From Pikeienuella piscinae (GTDB lineage: Bacteria; Pseudomonadota; Alphaproteobacteria; Rhodobacterales; Rhodobacteraceae), in NCBI RefSeq assembly GCF_011044155.1, contig NZ_CP049056.1:3476001-3540000 (forward strand): a DNA stretch of 64,000 nucleotides, read 5' to 3'. Positions 1 through 8,216 of this stretch are shown here, piece by piece. A program made the translations under genes and the position numbers. The notes beneath the pieces were generated by a model, which had not been told where the DNA came from, searched no databases, and saw only the letters and a program-made list of their open reading frames with translations. The number at the start of each line of letters is the position of its first letter. Positions within the stretch are counted from its first letter, which is position 1.

Positions 1-632
1 ATCACGCGCGCGCACCGGTTTTCGACCCGAAGGTGATCCGCCTGATCTGGACCGATCGGCGCATCCGCGCCGCCACCGGCGGCTATCTCGGCCATATGTG
101 GGAGCTGTACGCGATGTGGGGCTGGGTCGGCGCGGCGGCGGCTGCGGGCTATGGCGCACGTCTCGGAACATCGGAAGCGGAGCGTCTGGCGGCGCTGACC
201 GCCTTTCTCGCCATCGCGATCGGCGCGGCGTTCTGCGCCCCGGCCGGTTGGCTCGCCGACCGTGTCGGCAAGGCGCGGGTCGCGGCCGGCGCGATGATGA
301 TCTCCGGCGCGGCGGCGCTGGCGGTCGCGCTGGCGCATGGCGGGCCGGTCTGGCTCTCGTTCATTCTGATCCTGATCTGGGGCGCGGCGGTGATCCCCGA
401 CAGCGCGCAGTTCTCGGCGTTGATCGCCGACGCCGCGCCGGCCGAGGCCGCCGGCAGCCTGATGACAATGCAGACCGCGCTCGGCTTCACGCTGACCGTC
501 GCGACGGTGCAGGCGACGCCGATCCTCGCGGCGATGGCCGGCTGGCCGGCGGTGCTGGCGCTGATGGCGCTTGGCCCGGCGGTCGGCGTCGCCGCGCTCC
601 GTCCGCTTCTGCTTCGGCGGGCGCATTTGTGA
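1..632 (+). CDS. MFS transporter, C-terminal part (cut by window start)
   Basis: The reading frame is open from base 3 and runs to a TGA at 630-632, so this is the C-terminal half of a longer protein whose start lies outside the window. The residues before the first internal GTG (33) continue the same frame without a stop. The protein is almost entirely hydrophobic and alternates about five to six Ala/Gly/Leu-rich helices with short polar loops. A loop containing ADRVGKARVA resembles the conserved DRxGR-type cytoplasmic loop of major facilitator superfamily permeases. It is probably an inner-membrane secondary transporter. The substrate cannot be read from this fragment. Confidence 0.75.
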   Translation, partial: HARAPVFDPKVIRLIWTDRRIRAATGGYLGHMWELYAMWGWVGAAAAAGYGARLGTSEAERLAALTAFLAIAIGAAFCAPAGWLADRVGKARVAAGAMMISGAAALAVALAHGGPVWLSFILILIWGAAVIPDSAQFSALIADAAPAEAAGSLMTMQTALGFTLTVATVQATPILAAMAGWPAVLALMALGPAVGVAALRPLLLRRAHL

Positions 633-767
633 GCAACGACACGATCTGCGTGCGCCGCTGGTAAGAATCTCTACGCAAACGCGAATTATCCGCTAAGGTG
701 ACGCTGTATTCAGCGGGCGCGGGTCCGGCGTCCAGGCTATGAGCCGGCTATCAGGGAGAGGGGAACC

Positions 768-2420
768 ATGACCAAAGCATCAGATCTGTTCATCGAATGT
801 CTTGAGGCGGAGGGGTGCGAATATGTTTTCGGCATCCCCGGCGAGGAAAATCTTGATTTTCTCGACAGTCTTTCGCGCTCGAAGAAGATCCAGCTGGTCC
901 TCACTCGCCATGAGCAGGGCGCGGGCTTCATGGCTTCGGTCTATGGCAGGTTGACCGGCAAGACCGGCGTCTGCGTCTCCACGCTCGGGCCGGGCGCGAC
1001 GAATTTCACGACCGCCGCAGCCTATGCGCAGCTCGGCGGGATGCCGATGCTGATGGTGACCGGCCAGAAGCCGGTGAAGAAATCGAAACAGGGCCGGTTC
1101 CAGATTCTCGACGTCGTGGAGATGATGGGTCCGATCACCAAGTATTCGACGCAGATCGTCGCCGGCGACAACATCCCCTCGCGGGTCCGCGAGGCCTATC
1201 GCATCGCCGAGGAGGAGAAACCCGGCGCCGTGCATATCGAACTGCCCGAGGACATCGCCGACGAAAACACCGAGGAGAAACCGATCCCGAAATCGGCGGT
1301 GCGCCGGCCGGTTCCTGAGGATAAGTCGATCATCCAGGCGCTGGAGAAGATCCACGCGGCGAAATCGCCGATTCTGGTCATCGGCGCCGGCGGCAATCGC
1401 AAGTTGACCTCGAAGATGCTGGAGAAATTCATCGAGAAGACCGGCATCCCCTTCGTCACCACGCAGCTCGGCAAGGGCGTGGTCGATGAGCGCCATCCGC
1501 TCTTCATGGGCTGCGCCGCGCTATCGGCGGGCGACTACGTGCACCGGGCGATCGAGGCCGCGGATCTCATCATCAATATTGGTCATGATGTGATCGAGAA
1601 GCCGCCCTTCTTCATGAAACAGGGCGGCGCGGAAGTGATCCACGTCTCCTACAACACCGCCGAGGTCGATCCGGTATATTTCCCGCAGATCGAGGTGATC
1701 GGCGATATCGGCAACGCCGTTTGGCAACTGAAGAACGGCGTGAAGAAGGAGGAAGAGGCGGAGTGGGACTTTTCGCGTATGATGGAGGTGAAAAAGCACC
1801 ACGACGCGCAGATTCTCGAAGGCGTCGGCGATATGCGGTTCCCGATCTATCCGCAGCACGCCGTCTCGGTGATCCGCGAGGCGATGCCCGATGACGGCAT
1901 GATCTGTCTCGACAATGGTGTCTACAAGATCTGGTTCGCCCGGAATTACCTGGCGCGCAAGCCGAACACCGTGCTCCTGGACAACGCGTTGGCCACCATG
2001 GGCGCGGGGTTGCCTTCGGCGATGGCGGCGCGACTGGTCTACCCGGACCGGAAGGTGATGGCGATCTGCGGCGATGGCGGGTTCATGATGAACTCGCAGG
2101 AGCTGGAGACCGCTGTTCGGCTGAAAATGAACCTCGCCGTTCTGATCCTGAACGACAACTCCTACGGGATGATCCGCTGGAAACAGGCCAATATGGGCTT
2201 CAAGGACTGGGGCCTTCAGTACGGCAACCCGGACTTCGTGAAATATGTCGAAAGCTACGGCGGCATCGGCCATCGCGTCGGCTCGGCGGAGGAACTGCCG
2301 AAGATCATCGAAACCGCGCTCTCGACACCCGGCGTGCACCTTATTGACTGTCCGGTCGATTACGCAGAGAACGACCAGATCCTGAATATCGACATCAAGA
2401 AGCGTTCAGCCGCGGTGTAA
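768..2420 (+). CDS. Acetolactate synthase-like ThDP-dependent enzyme, large subunit
   Basis: This 550-residue protein has the three-domain layout of the acetolactate synthase/pyruvate oxidase family: N-terminal pyrimidine-binding domain with the catalytic glutamate (TRHEQ, Glu49), a central domain, and a C-terminal pyrophosphate-binding domain with GDGGFMMNSQELETAVRL near residues 433-450 and the NDNSYG metal-binding end. Family knowledge predicts decarboxylation of pyruvate and transfer of the hydroxyethyl unit to a second keto acid. The C-terminal half resembles catabolic AlsS. No small regulatory subunit lies beside it, which argues against a biosynthetic IlvB. The ATG is preceded by GGGAGAGGGG. 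It is followed after 56 nt by an aldehyde dehydrogenase, so the pair may work on one oxo-acid or aldehyde route. The true substrate is uncertain. Confidence 0.85.
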   Translation: MTKASDLFIECLEAEGCEYVFGIPGEENLDFLDSLSRSKKIQLVLTRHEQGAGFMASVYGRLTGKTGVCVSTLGPGATNFTTAAAYAQLGGMPMLMVTGQKPVKKSKQGRFQILDVVEMMGPITKYSTQIVAGDNIPSRVREAYRIAEEEKPGAVHIELPEDIADENTEEKPIPKSAVRRPVPEDKSIIQALEKIHAAKSPILVIGAGGNRKLTSKMLEKFIEKTGIPFVTTQLGKGVVDERHPLFMGCAALSAGDYVHRAIEAADLIINIGHDVIEKPPFFMKQGGAEVIHVSYNTAEVDPVYFPQIEVIGDIGNAVWQLKNGVKKEEEAEWDFSRMMEVKKHHDAQILEGVGDMRFPIYPQHAVSVIREAMPDDGMICLDNGVYKIWFARNYLARKPNTVLLDNALATMGAGLPSAMAARLVYPDRKVMAICGDGGFMMNSQELETAVRLKMNLAVLILNDNSYGMIRWKQANMGFKDWGLQYGNPDFVKYVESYGGIGHRVGSAEELPKIIETALSTPGVHLIDCPVDYAENDQILNIDIKKRSAAV

Positions 2421-2426
2421 ACCAAC

Positions 2427-2447
2427 GGGGGCGGCCCGCCCGCCCCC
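2427..2447 (+). terminator. GC hairpin between als-like and aldehyde dehydrogenase genes
   Basis: An 8-bp perfect inverted repeat (GGGGGCGG at 2427-2434, CCGCCCCC at 2440-2447, 5-nt loop) starts six bases after the upstream stop codon. No T-run follows, so it may stabilise the upstream mRNA end or attenuate rather than stop transcription. Confidence 0.3.
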
Positions 2448-2476
2448 TCCGGCGCCTGACGAAACGAGAGGCCCCG

Positions 2477-3919
2477 ATGCCCGAACTCAAAGCGAAATAC
2501 CCCTACTACCTCAACAACGAGGCCGTCTTCGCGAATGACGATCTCGAGGTGACCGACAAATATTCCGGCGAGGTGGCGACACGCTGCGCGCTGGCGGACA
2601 GCGCCGCCATTGACGCGGGCATCGCCGGCGCAGTCGAGGCGACCGACGCGATGGCGAAGATGCCGTCCTTCGCCAAGAAGGCGGTGCTAGAACACTGTGT
2701 CGCGCGCTTTCGCGAACGCAAGGAGGAACTGGCCTATTCGCTCTGCGTCGAGGCCGGCAAGCCGATCAACGACGCCGAGGGCGAGGTCACGCGCCTGATC
2801 GACACATTCCAGATCGCGGCCGAGGAATCGACGCGGATGCACGGCGAGCTGCAGGCGCTCGACATTTCGCCCCGGGCGAAGGGTTATCGCGGCATGTGGA
2901 AGCGGGTGCCGATCGGTCCCTGCTCGTTCATCTCGCCGTTCAATTTCCCGCTCAATCTGGCGGCGCACAAGGTCGCCCCCGCCATTGCGGTCGGCTGCCC
3001 GTTCGTGATGAAGCCCGCCTCGCGCACGCCGCTCGGCGCGCTGATCATGGGCGAGGTTCTGGCCGAGACCGATCTGCCGAAGGGGGCGTTCTCGATCTTG
3101 CCCTGTTCGCGCGACGGCGCCGATCTCTTCACAGTGGACGACAGGCTGAAGCTTCTCTCCTTCACCGGATCGCCCGGCGTCGGCTGGGACCTGAAGGCGC
3201 GCTGCGGCAAGAAGAAGGTTGTGCTGGAGCTTGGCGGCAACGCCGCAGTCGTGGTCGATTCCGACACCAGGGATCTTGACGACGCGGTCACCCGGATCAT
3301 CTTCGGCGCCTTCTACCAGTCGGGCCAGTCGTGCATCGGCGTTCAGCGGATCATTATCCATGAAGACATCTATGATGAGATGAAAGCGAAACTGGTCGCG
3401 AAGACGAAAACGCTCGTGTCCGGTGATCCGAAGGTGCGCGAAACCTTCATCGGCCCGATGATCTCGGAGAAGGAGGCCGCGCGCCTCCATGGCTGGATCG
3501 AATCCGCGGTCGCGGCCGGCGGCGATCTTCTCTGCGGCGGGGGGCGCGACGGCGCGATGCTGCAGGCGACGCTGCTGGAGAACGTGCCGGTGGATCAGGA
3601 CATTTGCGCCGAGGAGGCCTTCGGCCCGGCCGCTGTCTTGCAGAAATTCTCGACCTGGGATCAGGCGATCTCGATGGTCAACGATTCCAAGTTCGGCCTG
3701 CAGGCGGGCATCTTCACCCGCGATTACTACAAGGTGCAGCAGGCGTGGGATGAGATGGACGTGGGCGGGGTCGTTGTCGGCGATGTTCCGTCCTATAGGG
3801 TCGACAACATGCCATACGGGGGCGTCAAGGATAGCGGGCTCGGGCGCGAAGGCATCCTGTTCGCGATGGAGGACATGACGGAGATCCGTAATCTGGTGAT
3901 TCGCACGCCGCCGGGATGA
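2477..3919 (+). CDS. NAD(P)-dependent aldehyde dehydrogenase family protein
   Basis: This 480-residue protein has the length of soluble aldehyde dehydrogenases. The general-base glutamate is in VLELGGNAAVV (Glu251) and the nucleophilic cysteine in GQSCIGVQ (Cys286). The asparagine motif SPFNFPLN and the C-terminal PYGGVKDSGLGREG segment are also present. It should oxidise an aldehyde to an acid or an acyl-CoA with NAD(P)+ in the cytosol. The ATG has a GAGAGG ribosome-binding site at a good distance. It lies 56 nt behind the acetolactate-synthase-like gene on the same strand and the two are probably cotranscribed. The substrate is unknown. Confidence 0.9.
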   Translation: MPELKAKYPYYLNNEAVFANDDLEVTDKYSGEVATRCALADSAAIDAGIAGAVEATDAMAKMPSFAKKAVLEHCVARFRERKEELAYSLCVEAGKPINDAEGEVTRLIDTFQIAAEESTRMHGELQALDISPRAKGYRGMWKRVPIGPCSFISPFNFPLNLAAHKVAPAIAVGCPFVMKPASRTPLGALIMGEVLAETDLPKGAFSILPCSRDGADLFTVDDRLKLLSFTGSPGVGWDLKARCGKKKVVLELGGNAAVVVDSDTRDLDDAVTRIIFGAFYQSGQSCIGVQRIIIHEDIYDEMKAKLVAKTKTLVSGDPKVRETFIGPMISEKEAARLHGWIESAVAAGGDLLCGGGRDGAMLQATLLENVPVDQDICAEEAFGPAAVLQKFSTWDQAISMVNDSKFGLQAGIFTRDYYKVQQAWDEMDVGGVVVGDVPSYRVDNMPYGGVKDSGLGREGILFAMEDMTEIRNLVIRTPPG

Positions 3920-4149
3920 GCCGAAACGCGCGCCATCCGGTCGCTTCTGAATGAGGCGGACACGGCGATGATCGTGTACGCCACGTTGACCGCGCCGGCC
4001 GGACGCCAGGATCCGTGCGTTCGCCGCGCCGGTCGGATGACGAGAAAAAGGAACTCGCCCAAAGCGATTCCCGGACAGATCCGGTTTCCCGGTGGTTCAC
4101 ATCGAATTTATTTTCAGAGTCTTAAAGGCGTTAATGCGGGGCTAACCGC

Positions 4150-4323
4150 ATGAGACTCTGTCAAATTCCAGAGGGAGGTGATCAAAAGATTAAAATTTGG
4201 CAACAATTCTCCGCAAAAGATCGTTTACCTCTCGGCAAACTTAATTATTTCTTTAGTGGCACGCCACTTGCAACTATGGCGTGCCGTTGTTTCCCGTCAG
4301 TGCGGGCGGGAGTCATCGGATGA
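4150..4323 (+). CDS. Possible 57-codon small ORF of atypical composition
   Basis: A reading frame runs from ATG at 4150 to TGA at 4321-4323 and encodes a 57-residue protein that would contain KIWQQFSAKDRLPLGKLNYF in its middle. Its third codon positions are mostly A or T, quite unlike neighbouring genes where G/C dominates. There is no good ribosome-binding site before 4150. A very strong one (GAGGGAGGTGATC, 4171-4183) lies inside the frame, just upstream of an in-frame ATT at 4189. I do not recognise the sequence. It may be a real, foreign small gene, or chance in an AT-rich control region. Confidence 0.2.
   Translation: MRLCQIPEGGDQKIKIWQQFSAKDRLPLGKLNYFFSGTPLATMACRCFPSVRAGVIG
4258..4285. 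other. Perfect 9-bp inverted repeat
   Basis: GGCACGCCA at 4258-4266 and TGGCGTGCC at 4277-4285 form a perfect stem with a 10-nt loop, 65 bp upstream of the iron-oxygenase start. It could be a regulator binding site or an mRNA hairpin. No T-run follows, so an intrinsic terminator is less likely. Confidence 0.35.
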
Positions 4324-4350
4324 TACGCGGTTGCAACGGGGGTAGACGCC

Positions 4351-5400
4351 ATGTTCGGTGCTGATGTCTTGCCTGTAATCGATCTCGGGCCGCTGAGAAG
4401 CGGCGGAAAGGCGGATATAAAACGTGTTGCCGACGAGATGGGAGAGGCGGCGCGCGAAGTCGGTTTCTTCTACGTCGCGAACCACGGGATTTCACCCGCG
4501 TTGATCGAAAGCGCCTATGGCGCGGCGGAATCGTTTTTCGCCCAGCCCGACGACGTCAAGCGCGCGTACTATATCGGCGACAGCCTCAATCATCGCGGCT
4601 ACGTCCCCTTTACCGAGAAGGGCGACTACGCGGACGAGGTGAATCGCAATTACGAAGCGTTCGACCTGGCGCTCGACCTTCCGCACGACGACCCGGACTA
4701 TCTGGCGGGGAACTTGCTTCTCGGACCGAACGTCTGGCCGGAACTCGATGGGTTTCGCGAACGGATCGGCGCCTATTACGCGTCGATCTCGTCTGTCGGC
4801 CTGAAGATATGCGCGGCGCTGGAATTGCATCTCGACCTGCCGCCGGGGGATCTGACCAAGCAGATGACGAAGCCCATCTCGCAGCTGCGGCTTCTGCATT
4901 ATGTGCGCGCGCGCGGCACCACGGAGTCGAAGAGCGTGAACATGGGCGCGCACACCGATTACGAATGCCTGACTCTGCTTCATCAGCGTCAGAAGGGCCT
5001 GCAGGTGATGACCCGGCGCGACGAGTGGATCGACGTTCCGGTGAAACCGGAAGCGTTCATCATCAATATCGGCGACATGCTCGAAGCCTGGACGAACGGC
5101 GCCTTCCGCTCCACCCCGCACCGCGTGCTGAATCTTAGTCCTGAACGGTTCTCGATGCCGTATTTCGTGGCGGCGAATTACGACACCGTGATCAAGCCGT
5201 TTCCAAGCTTGATTTCGCCTAATAATCCGCCAAAGTATGAAGGATTCAATGCAGGGTTGCATCTGGAGCGTATGTTGCTAAGAGATTTTCCATATCTGAG
5301 AGAACGGCGTGGCGAACGCATCTGGTCGGCGACGACCGACCATGAGGGGCCCGTCCAGAATCCCTTCGAGAAGCGTATGAACGGCGTGAGGGCGGACTGA
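4351..5400 (+). CDS. 2-oxoglutarate/Fe(II) oxygenase, isopenicillin N synthase-like family
   Basis: This 349-residue cytosolic protein has the N-terminal non-haem dioxygenase segment followed by the double-stranded beta-helix domain. The iron ligands are visible as HTD (His201, Asp203) and a distal His257 in STPHRV. The co-substrate arginine motif is RFS (Arg266, Ser268). Members hydroxylate, desaturate or cyclise small molecules, usually with 2-oxoglutarate. The ATG follows a GGGGG ribosome-binding site. The stop codon is three bases from the LysE-type exporter start, so the two are an operon, and the exporter may remove the product or a related amino acid. The substrate is unknown. Confidence 0.85.
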   Translation: MFGADVLPVIDLGPLRSGGKADIKRVADEMGEAAREVGFFYVANHGISPALIESAYGAAESFFAQPDDVKRAYYIGDSLNHRGYVPFTEKGDYADEVNRNYEAFDLALDLPHDDPDYLAGNLLLGPNVWPELDGFRERIGAYYASISSVGLKICAALELHLDLPPGDLTKQMTKPISQLRLLHYVRARGTTESKSVNMGAHTDYECLTLLHQRQKGLQVMTRRDEWIDVPVKPEAFIINIGDMLEAWTNGAFRSTPHRVLNLSPERFSMPYFVAANYDTVIKPFPSLISPNNPPKYEGFNAGLHLERMLLRDFPYLRERRGERIWSATTDHEGPVQNPFEKRMNGVRAD

Positions 5401-5403
5401 CAT

Positions 5404-6033
5404 ATGCCGTCGCTTGAGACGATGGTCGTTGTGGCGCTGGCCGGGCTCGCCCTCAGCGCTTCTCCGGGACCTTCCATGCTTTACGTCCTCTCGCGCAGCG
5501 TCGGCCAGAGCCGGGCCGCCGGCCTGGCTTCGGCGATCGGACTCGGACTCGGCGGCGTGCTTCTGGCGGTGATCGCCGCGCTGGGCCTTGCGGCGGTGTT
5601 CCAGCAATCCACGACCGCGTATCAGGCGATGACGGTCGTCGGCGCGGGCTATCTGATCTATCTCGGGATACGGATGATCCTGGAGCGCGAAGCTAGTCAG
5701 AACGGAGAAGTGCGGATCGGGCCGGTCGAAAAGCGCAGCTACGCACGGATCATCTGGCAGGGCATATTGGTCGAGGTGCTGAATCCGAAGACCATTCTCT
5801 TCTTCATGGCCTTCATCCCGCCCTTCGTCGAAACCTCGAAGGGCGATATCGCCCTGCAGATGCTGGTGCTCGGTGTTCTGGTGCCGCTGACCGCGGTGCC
5901 CTCCGACCTGATCGTCGCCTTCGTCGGCGGCTCGCTGGCGCAGACGGTGCAGGGCAACCGGTTGATCCGGCGCGGGCTTTCGTGGCTCGGCGGAATCTTC
6001 CTGATCGGGATCGGCGTCAGCCTGTTTTTCTGA
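5404..6033 (+). CDS. LysE family translocator
   Basis: This 209-residue inner-membrane protein has about six hydrophobic segments and the N-terminal signature of the LysE/RhtB superfamily (ASPGPSMLYVLSRSVGQSR, residues 20-38). A second conserved stretch, VLNPKTILFFMAFIPPF, lies near residues 126-142. Family members export amino acids or related small metabolites by proton exchange. It is coupled to the upstream oxygenase gene with only three bases between them. Its stop is six bases from the convergent stop of the GNAT gene. Confidence 0.88.
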   Translation: MPSLETMVVVALAGLALSASPGPSMLYVLSRSVGQSRAAGLASAIGLGLGGVLLAVIAALGLAAVFQQSTTAYQAMTVVGAGYLIYLGIRMILEREASQNGEVRIGPVEKRSYARIIWQGILVEVLNPKTILFFMAFIPPFVETSKGDIALQMLVLGVLVPLTAVPSDLIVAFVGGSLAQTVQGNRLIRRGLSWLGGIFLIGIGVSLFF

Positions 6034-6039
6034 CCCGGG

Positions 6040-7170
6040 TCAGTCCAGCGGCCGCTCGTAGAAGCGGTAGGTCTTGACGATTTTCGCGCCCAGCATCTCG
6101 ATCAGCCTGCGGACCGATGTGTTGTCTTCGAGAATCCAGCTGAACTCGAGCTCGCGGAACCCGCGCTCGACGCAGCGTTCCTCGGGCGAATAGATCAGCA
6201 ACAGCGGAGCGATGGAGCCGACCAGACCTTCGAGACCCGGCAGCATCCCCATCAACGGCACCCGCGCGCCGCGTATGCGGCCGTATTTCAGCCGCCAGAT
6301 AAGCCGCAGAATGTTGAAGGGAAAGAGTCGACCGCGGAAATCCCCGATCGCCTCGTTGATATCGGGCATCATCACGATGAAGCCGACCGCGCTCCCGTCA
6401 AGCTCGGCGATGCGGGTCAGGCCGGGATCGATCAGCGGCTTCATCTCCTTCGCCATGGCGTCGATCTCCTCCCTCGTGAACGGGACAAAACCCCAGTTGC
6501 CTTTCCACGACTCATTGAAGATATGCGCGATGGTCTCGACCTCCTCGTCCCAGCGCTTGAGGTCGACGGGCCGGACGTGAAGCGAGGGCGGCGTCTGACG
6601 GAACAGTCGTTTTGGTCGCTCCGGCAGTCCCGCCGAGGTGTCGAGCCGGTAGGCGAAGGCGTCGCGCCCCTTGGCGAGCCCGGTCGCCTCAACCATCGGG
6701 CCGAGCCATGACGGGTCGTGCGGCATCAGAAGAAAGGGTGGGCTGTCGAACCCGTCGACCAGCAGCCCCGCCTCGTGATTGATGTTGAGCGTATAGGGGC
6801 CGCGCATCCAGCCCGCGCCGCGCGCGCGCAGCCAGTCTTCCGCGGCCTTCAGAAGCGCGGTGACGATCGCCTGCTCCGGCTCCGCGGTCAGTGCGCCGAA
6901 AAGCCCGCATACCCGGCCGTCGACATCGGGCGAAAGCCGGTCGATCTGCGCGCTGATCCGGCCGACCGCGCGCCCTTCGGACCAGGCGAGGAAAAACGCC
7001 GCCTCGCCGTGCGTGAACCAGGGATTGTGCTTCGGGGAAAAGAACTGCGCGCGCTCGAAATGCAGCGGCTCGACCCAGTTTGGATCGTCTCGGAGGATCT
7101 GGCCCGGAAGGCGGATGAAGGTCTTCATCTGCGCTCTGCCGGCGACCTCGCGCACTTCGATTTCAGGCAT
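6040..7170 (-). CDS. GNAT-superfamily protein, probable bacterial ceramide synthase (bCerS-like)
   Basis: This 376-residue protein is of the type often automatically annotated as dATP pyrophosphohydrolase or N-acetyltransferase. It has two beta-rich acyltransferase-like halves, with strands such as AAFFLAWSEGRAVGRISAQ and LTRIAELDGSAVGFIVMMP. As I recall, the bacterial ceramide synthase of Caulobacter, which acylates 3-ketosphinganine, belongs to this GNAT-related family. That recollection, and the position in a block with serine palmitoyltransferase and a dedicated ACP, is the basis of the call. The start at 7170 (MPEIEVREV) is chosen because the longer frame upstream overlaps lptG and is out of character. 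It begins 5 nt after the lptG-like stop, so it is the third gene of an lptF-lptG-GNAT operon. A different N-acyltransferase role remains possible. Confidence 0.7.
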   Translation of the reverse strand: MPEIEVREVAGRAQMKTFIRLPGQILRDDPNWVEPLHFERAQFFSPKHNPWFTHGEAAFFLAWSEGRAVGRISAQIDRLSPDVDGRVCGLFGALTAEPEQAIVTALLKAAEDWLRARGAGWMRGPYTLNINHEAGLLVDGFDSPPFLLMPHDPSWLGPMVEATGLAKGRDAFAYRLDTSAGLPERPKRLFRQTPPSLHVRPVDLKRWDEEVETIAHIFNESWKGNWGFVPFTREEIDAMAKEMKPLIDPGLTRIAELDGSAVGFIVMMPDINEAIGDFRGRLFPFNILRLIWRLKYGRIRGARVPLMGMLPGLEGLVGSIAPLLLIYSPEERCVERGFRELEFSWILEDNTSVRRLIEMLGAKIVKTYRFYERPLD

Positions 7171-7175
7171 ACGGA

Positions 7176-8216
7176 TTATTCCTCCAGCGTGAGCAGCACA
7201 TAGCCGCCGATCGACGCGAACATAGCCGTCGCGCCGAAGGCGGCGAGCGCGGGCGGCAGGTTGCCTGTCTCGCCGAGCGCGGTCAGCATGCCGTCGAACA
7301 GCAGGAAGGCGAAACCGAGCACGACGCCGAGCGCGGCGTGTTTGCCGAGGCCGCCGCCGCGCCGCGTCCCGAAGGCGGCGGGGGCGGCGAGCAGGATCAT
7401 CACCAGCGGCGCCATGAAGGCGGCGTATCCACGATAGACCCTGACCTGATAGAACTCCGTCGTCCTGTTGCCCGCCCAGGCGCCGGTCAGAATCCGTTCG
7501 GCGACGTCGCCGGCGACGGCGCTTGTAGGGCTGGAGAGCGCGCGCACATTCGCCGGGCGGAGTGGAGTCTCCCACCGCTCACCATCGATCCGGGTCGATT
7601 TCGATTGACCTGGCGTCAGCCGGCTCGCCTCTCCGAGGCGCCAGACGCCGTCCGCGAAGCGGGCCGAAGCGGCGCTGATCCGCGCCGTCATCCGGCCTTC
7701 GGCATCCATCTCGTAGACTTCGAGATCGAAGATCAGGTCGCCGCGCGTGGAGGAGGCGTCGGCGTGCACCACGCCGAGCGACGTGCGCGCCCAGAACCCG
7801 CCAGATGTCGCGGCTGGCTGCGGGTCGAGCCAGGTCAGCAAGCGCCCCTCGAGAACAGGCGATATCCGGTCGCTGAGCGCATAGAGGCAGGCCCCGAAGA
7901 CGAGCCCGAGCGGGACGAGAAGTAGGAGCAGTCGATAGATCGTCGCGCCCGAAGCGCGCAGAACCGTGAACTCGCTCCGCCCGGCGAGGCTGAGAAACGC
8001 GAGGACCGGCCCGAGGATGAGGCCGACCGGCAGTACCGCTGTCAGGATGATCGGCGCGCGCAGGCCGAGATAGCGGAGCAGACCGCCGTCATCCTGTTTC
8101 AGCACTTCCGCCGCGCTCTCCACGAGATCGAGCGCGATGGCGAGACCGGCCAGCGCGAGCGTCGTCGCCAGCACCCGGATCAGCACCGCGCGCGTCAGGT
8201 GCAACGCCAGCGTCAT
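7176..8216 (-). CDS. lptG: LptG-like permease of an LptFG-type lipid exporter
   Basis: This 346-residue member of the YjgP/YjgQ family has two N-terminal helices, the conserved cytoplasmic coupling segment around SLAGRSEFTVLRASGATIYR (residues 75-94), a large periplasmic domain near 120-260 and three C-terminal helices. LptF and LptG with ATPase LptB extract lipids from the inner membrane and feed the LptCAD bridge. Its ATG overlaps the lptF-like stop by 4 nt (ATGA), so the two are translationally coupled. The gene that follows is the ceramide-synthase-like GNAT, not lptD as is usual in this group. The pair may therefore be a second Lpt system for ceramides. It could also be the only copy, relocated. 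Confidence 0.85.
   Translation of the reverse strand: MTLALHLTRAVLIRVLATTLALAGLAIALDLVESAAEVLKQDDGGLLRYLGLRAPIILTAVLPVGLILGPVLAFLSLAGRSEFTVLRASGATIYRLLLLLVPLGLVFGACLYALSDRISPVLEGRLLTWLDPQPAATSGGFWARTSLGVVHADASSTRGDLIFDLEVYEMDAEGRMTARISAASARFADGVWRLGEASRLTPGQSKSTRIDGERWETPLRPANVRALSSPTSAVAGDVAERILTGAWAGNRTTEFYQVRVYRGYAAFMAPLVMILLAAPAAFGTRRGGGLGKHAALGVVLGFAFLLFDGMLTALGETGNLPPALAAFGATAMFASIGGYVLLTLEE

Larger units (their letters stand above)
3920..4350. other. 431-bp intergenic stretch, AT-rich in its second half
   Basis: This separates the aldehyde dehydrogenase gene from the iron oxygenase gene. Bases 4090-4260 are clearly richer in A+T than the rest of the window and probably contain the promoter of the downstream gene. 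It also holds a full anti-Shine-Dalgarno complement (GGAGGTGATC, 4174-4183), a possible 57-codon reading frame and a perfect 9-bp inverted repeat, each listed separately. The first half (3920-4090) shows nothing I can name. Confidence 0.6.

Noticed and set aside
3968-4153. 61-codon frame downstream of the aldehyde dehydrogenase
   Set aside because: It has no ribosome-binding site and no plausible protein character.
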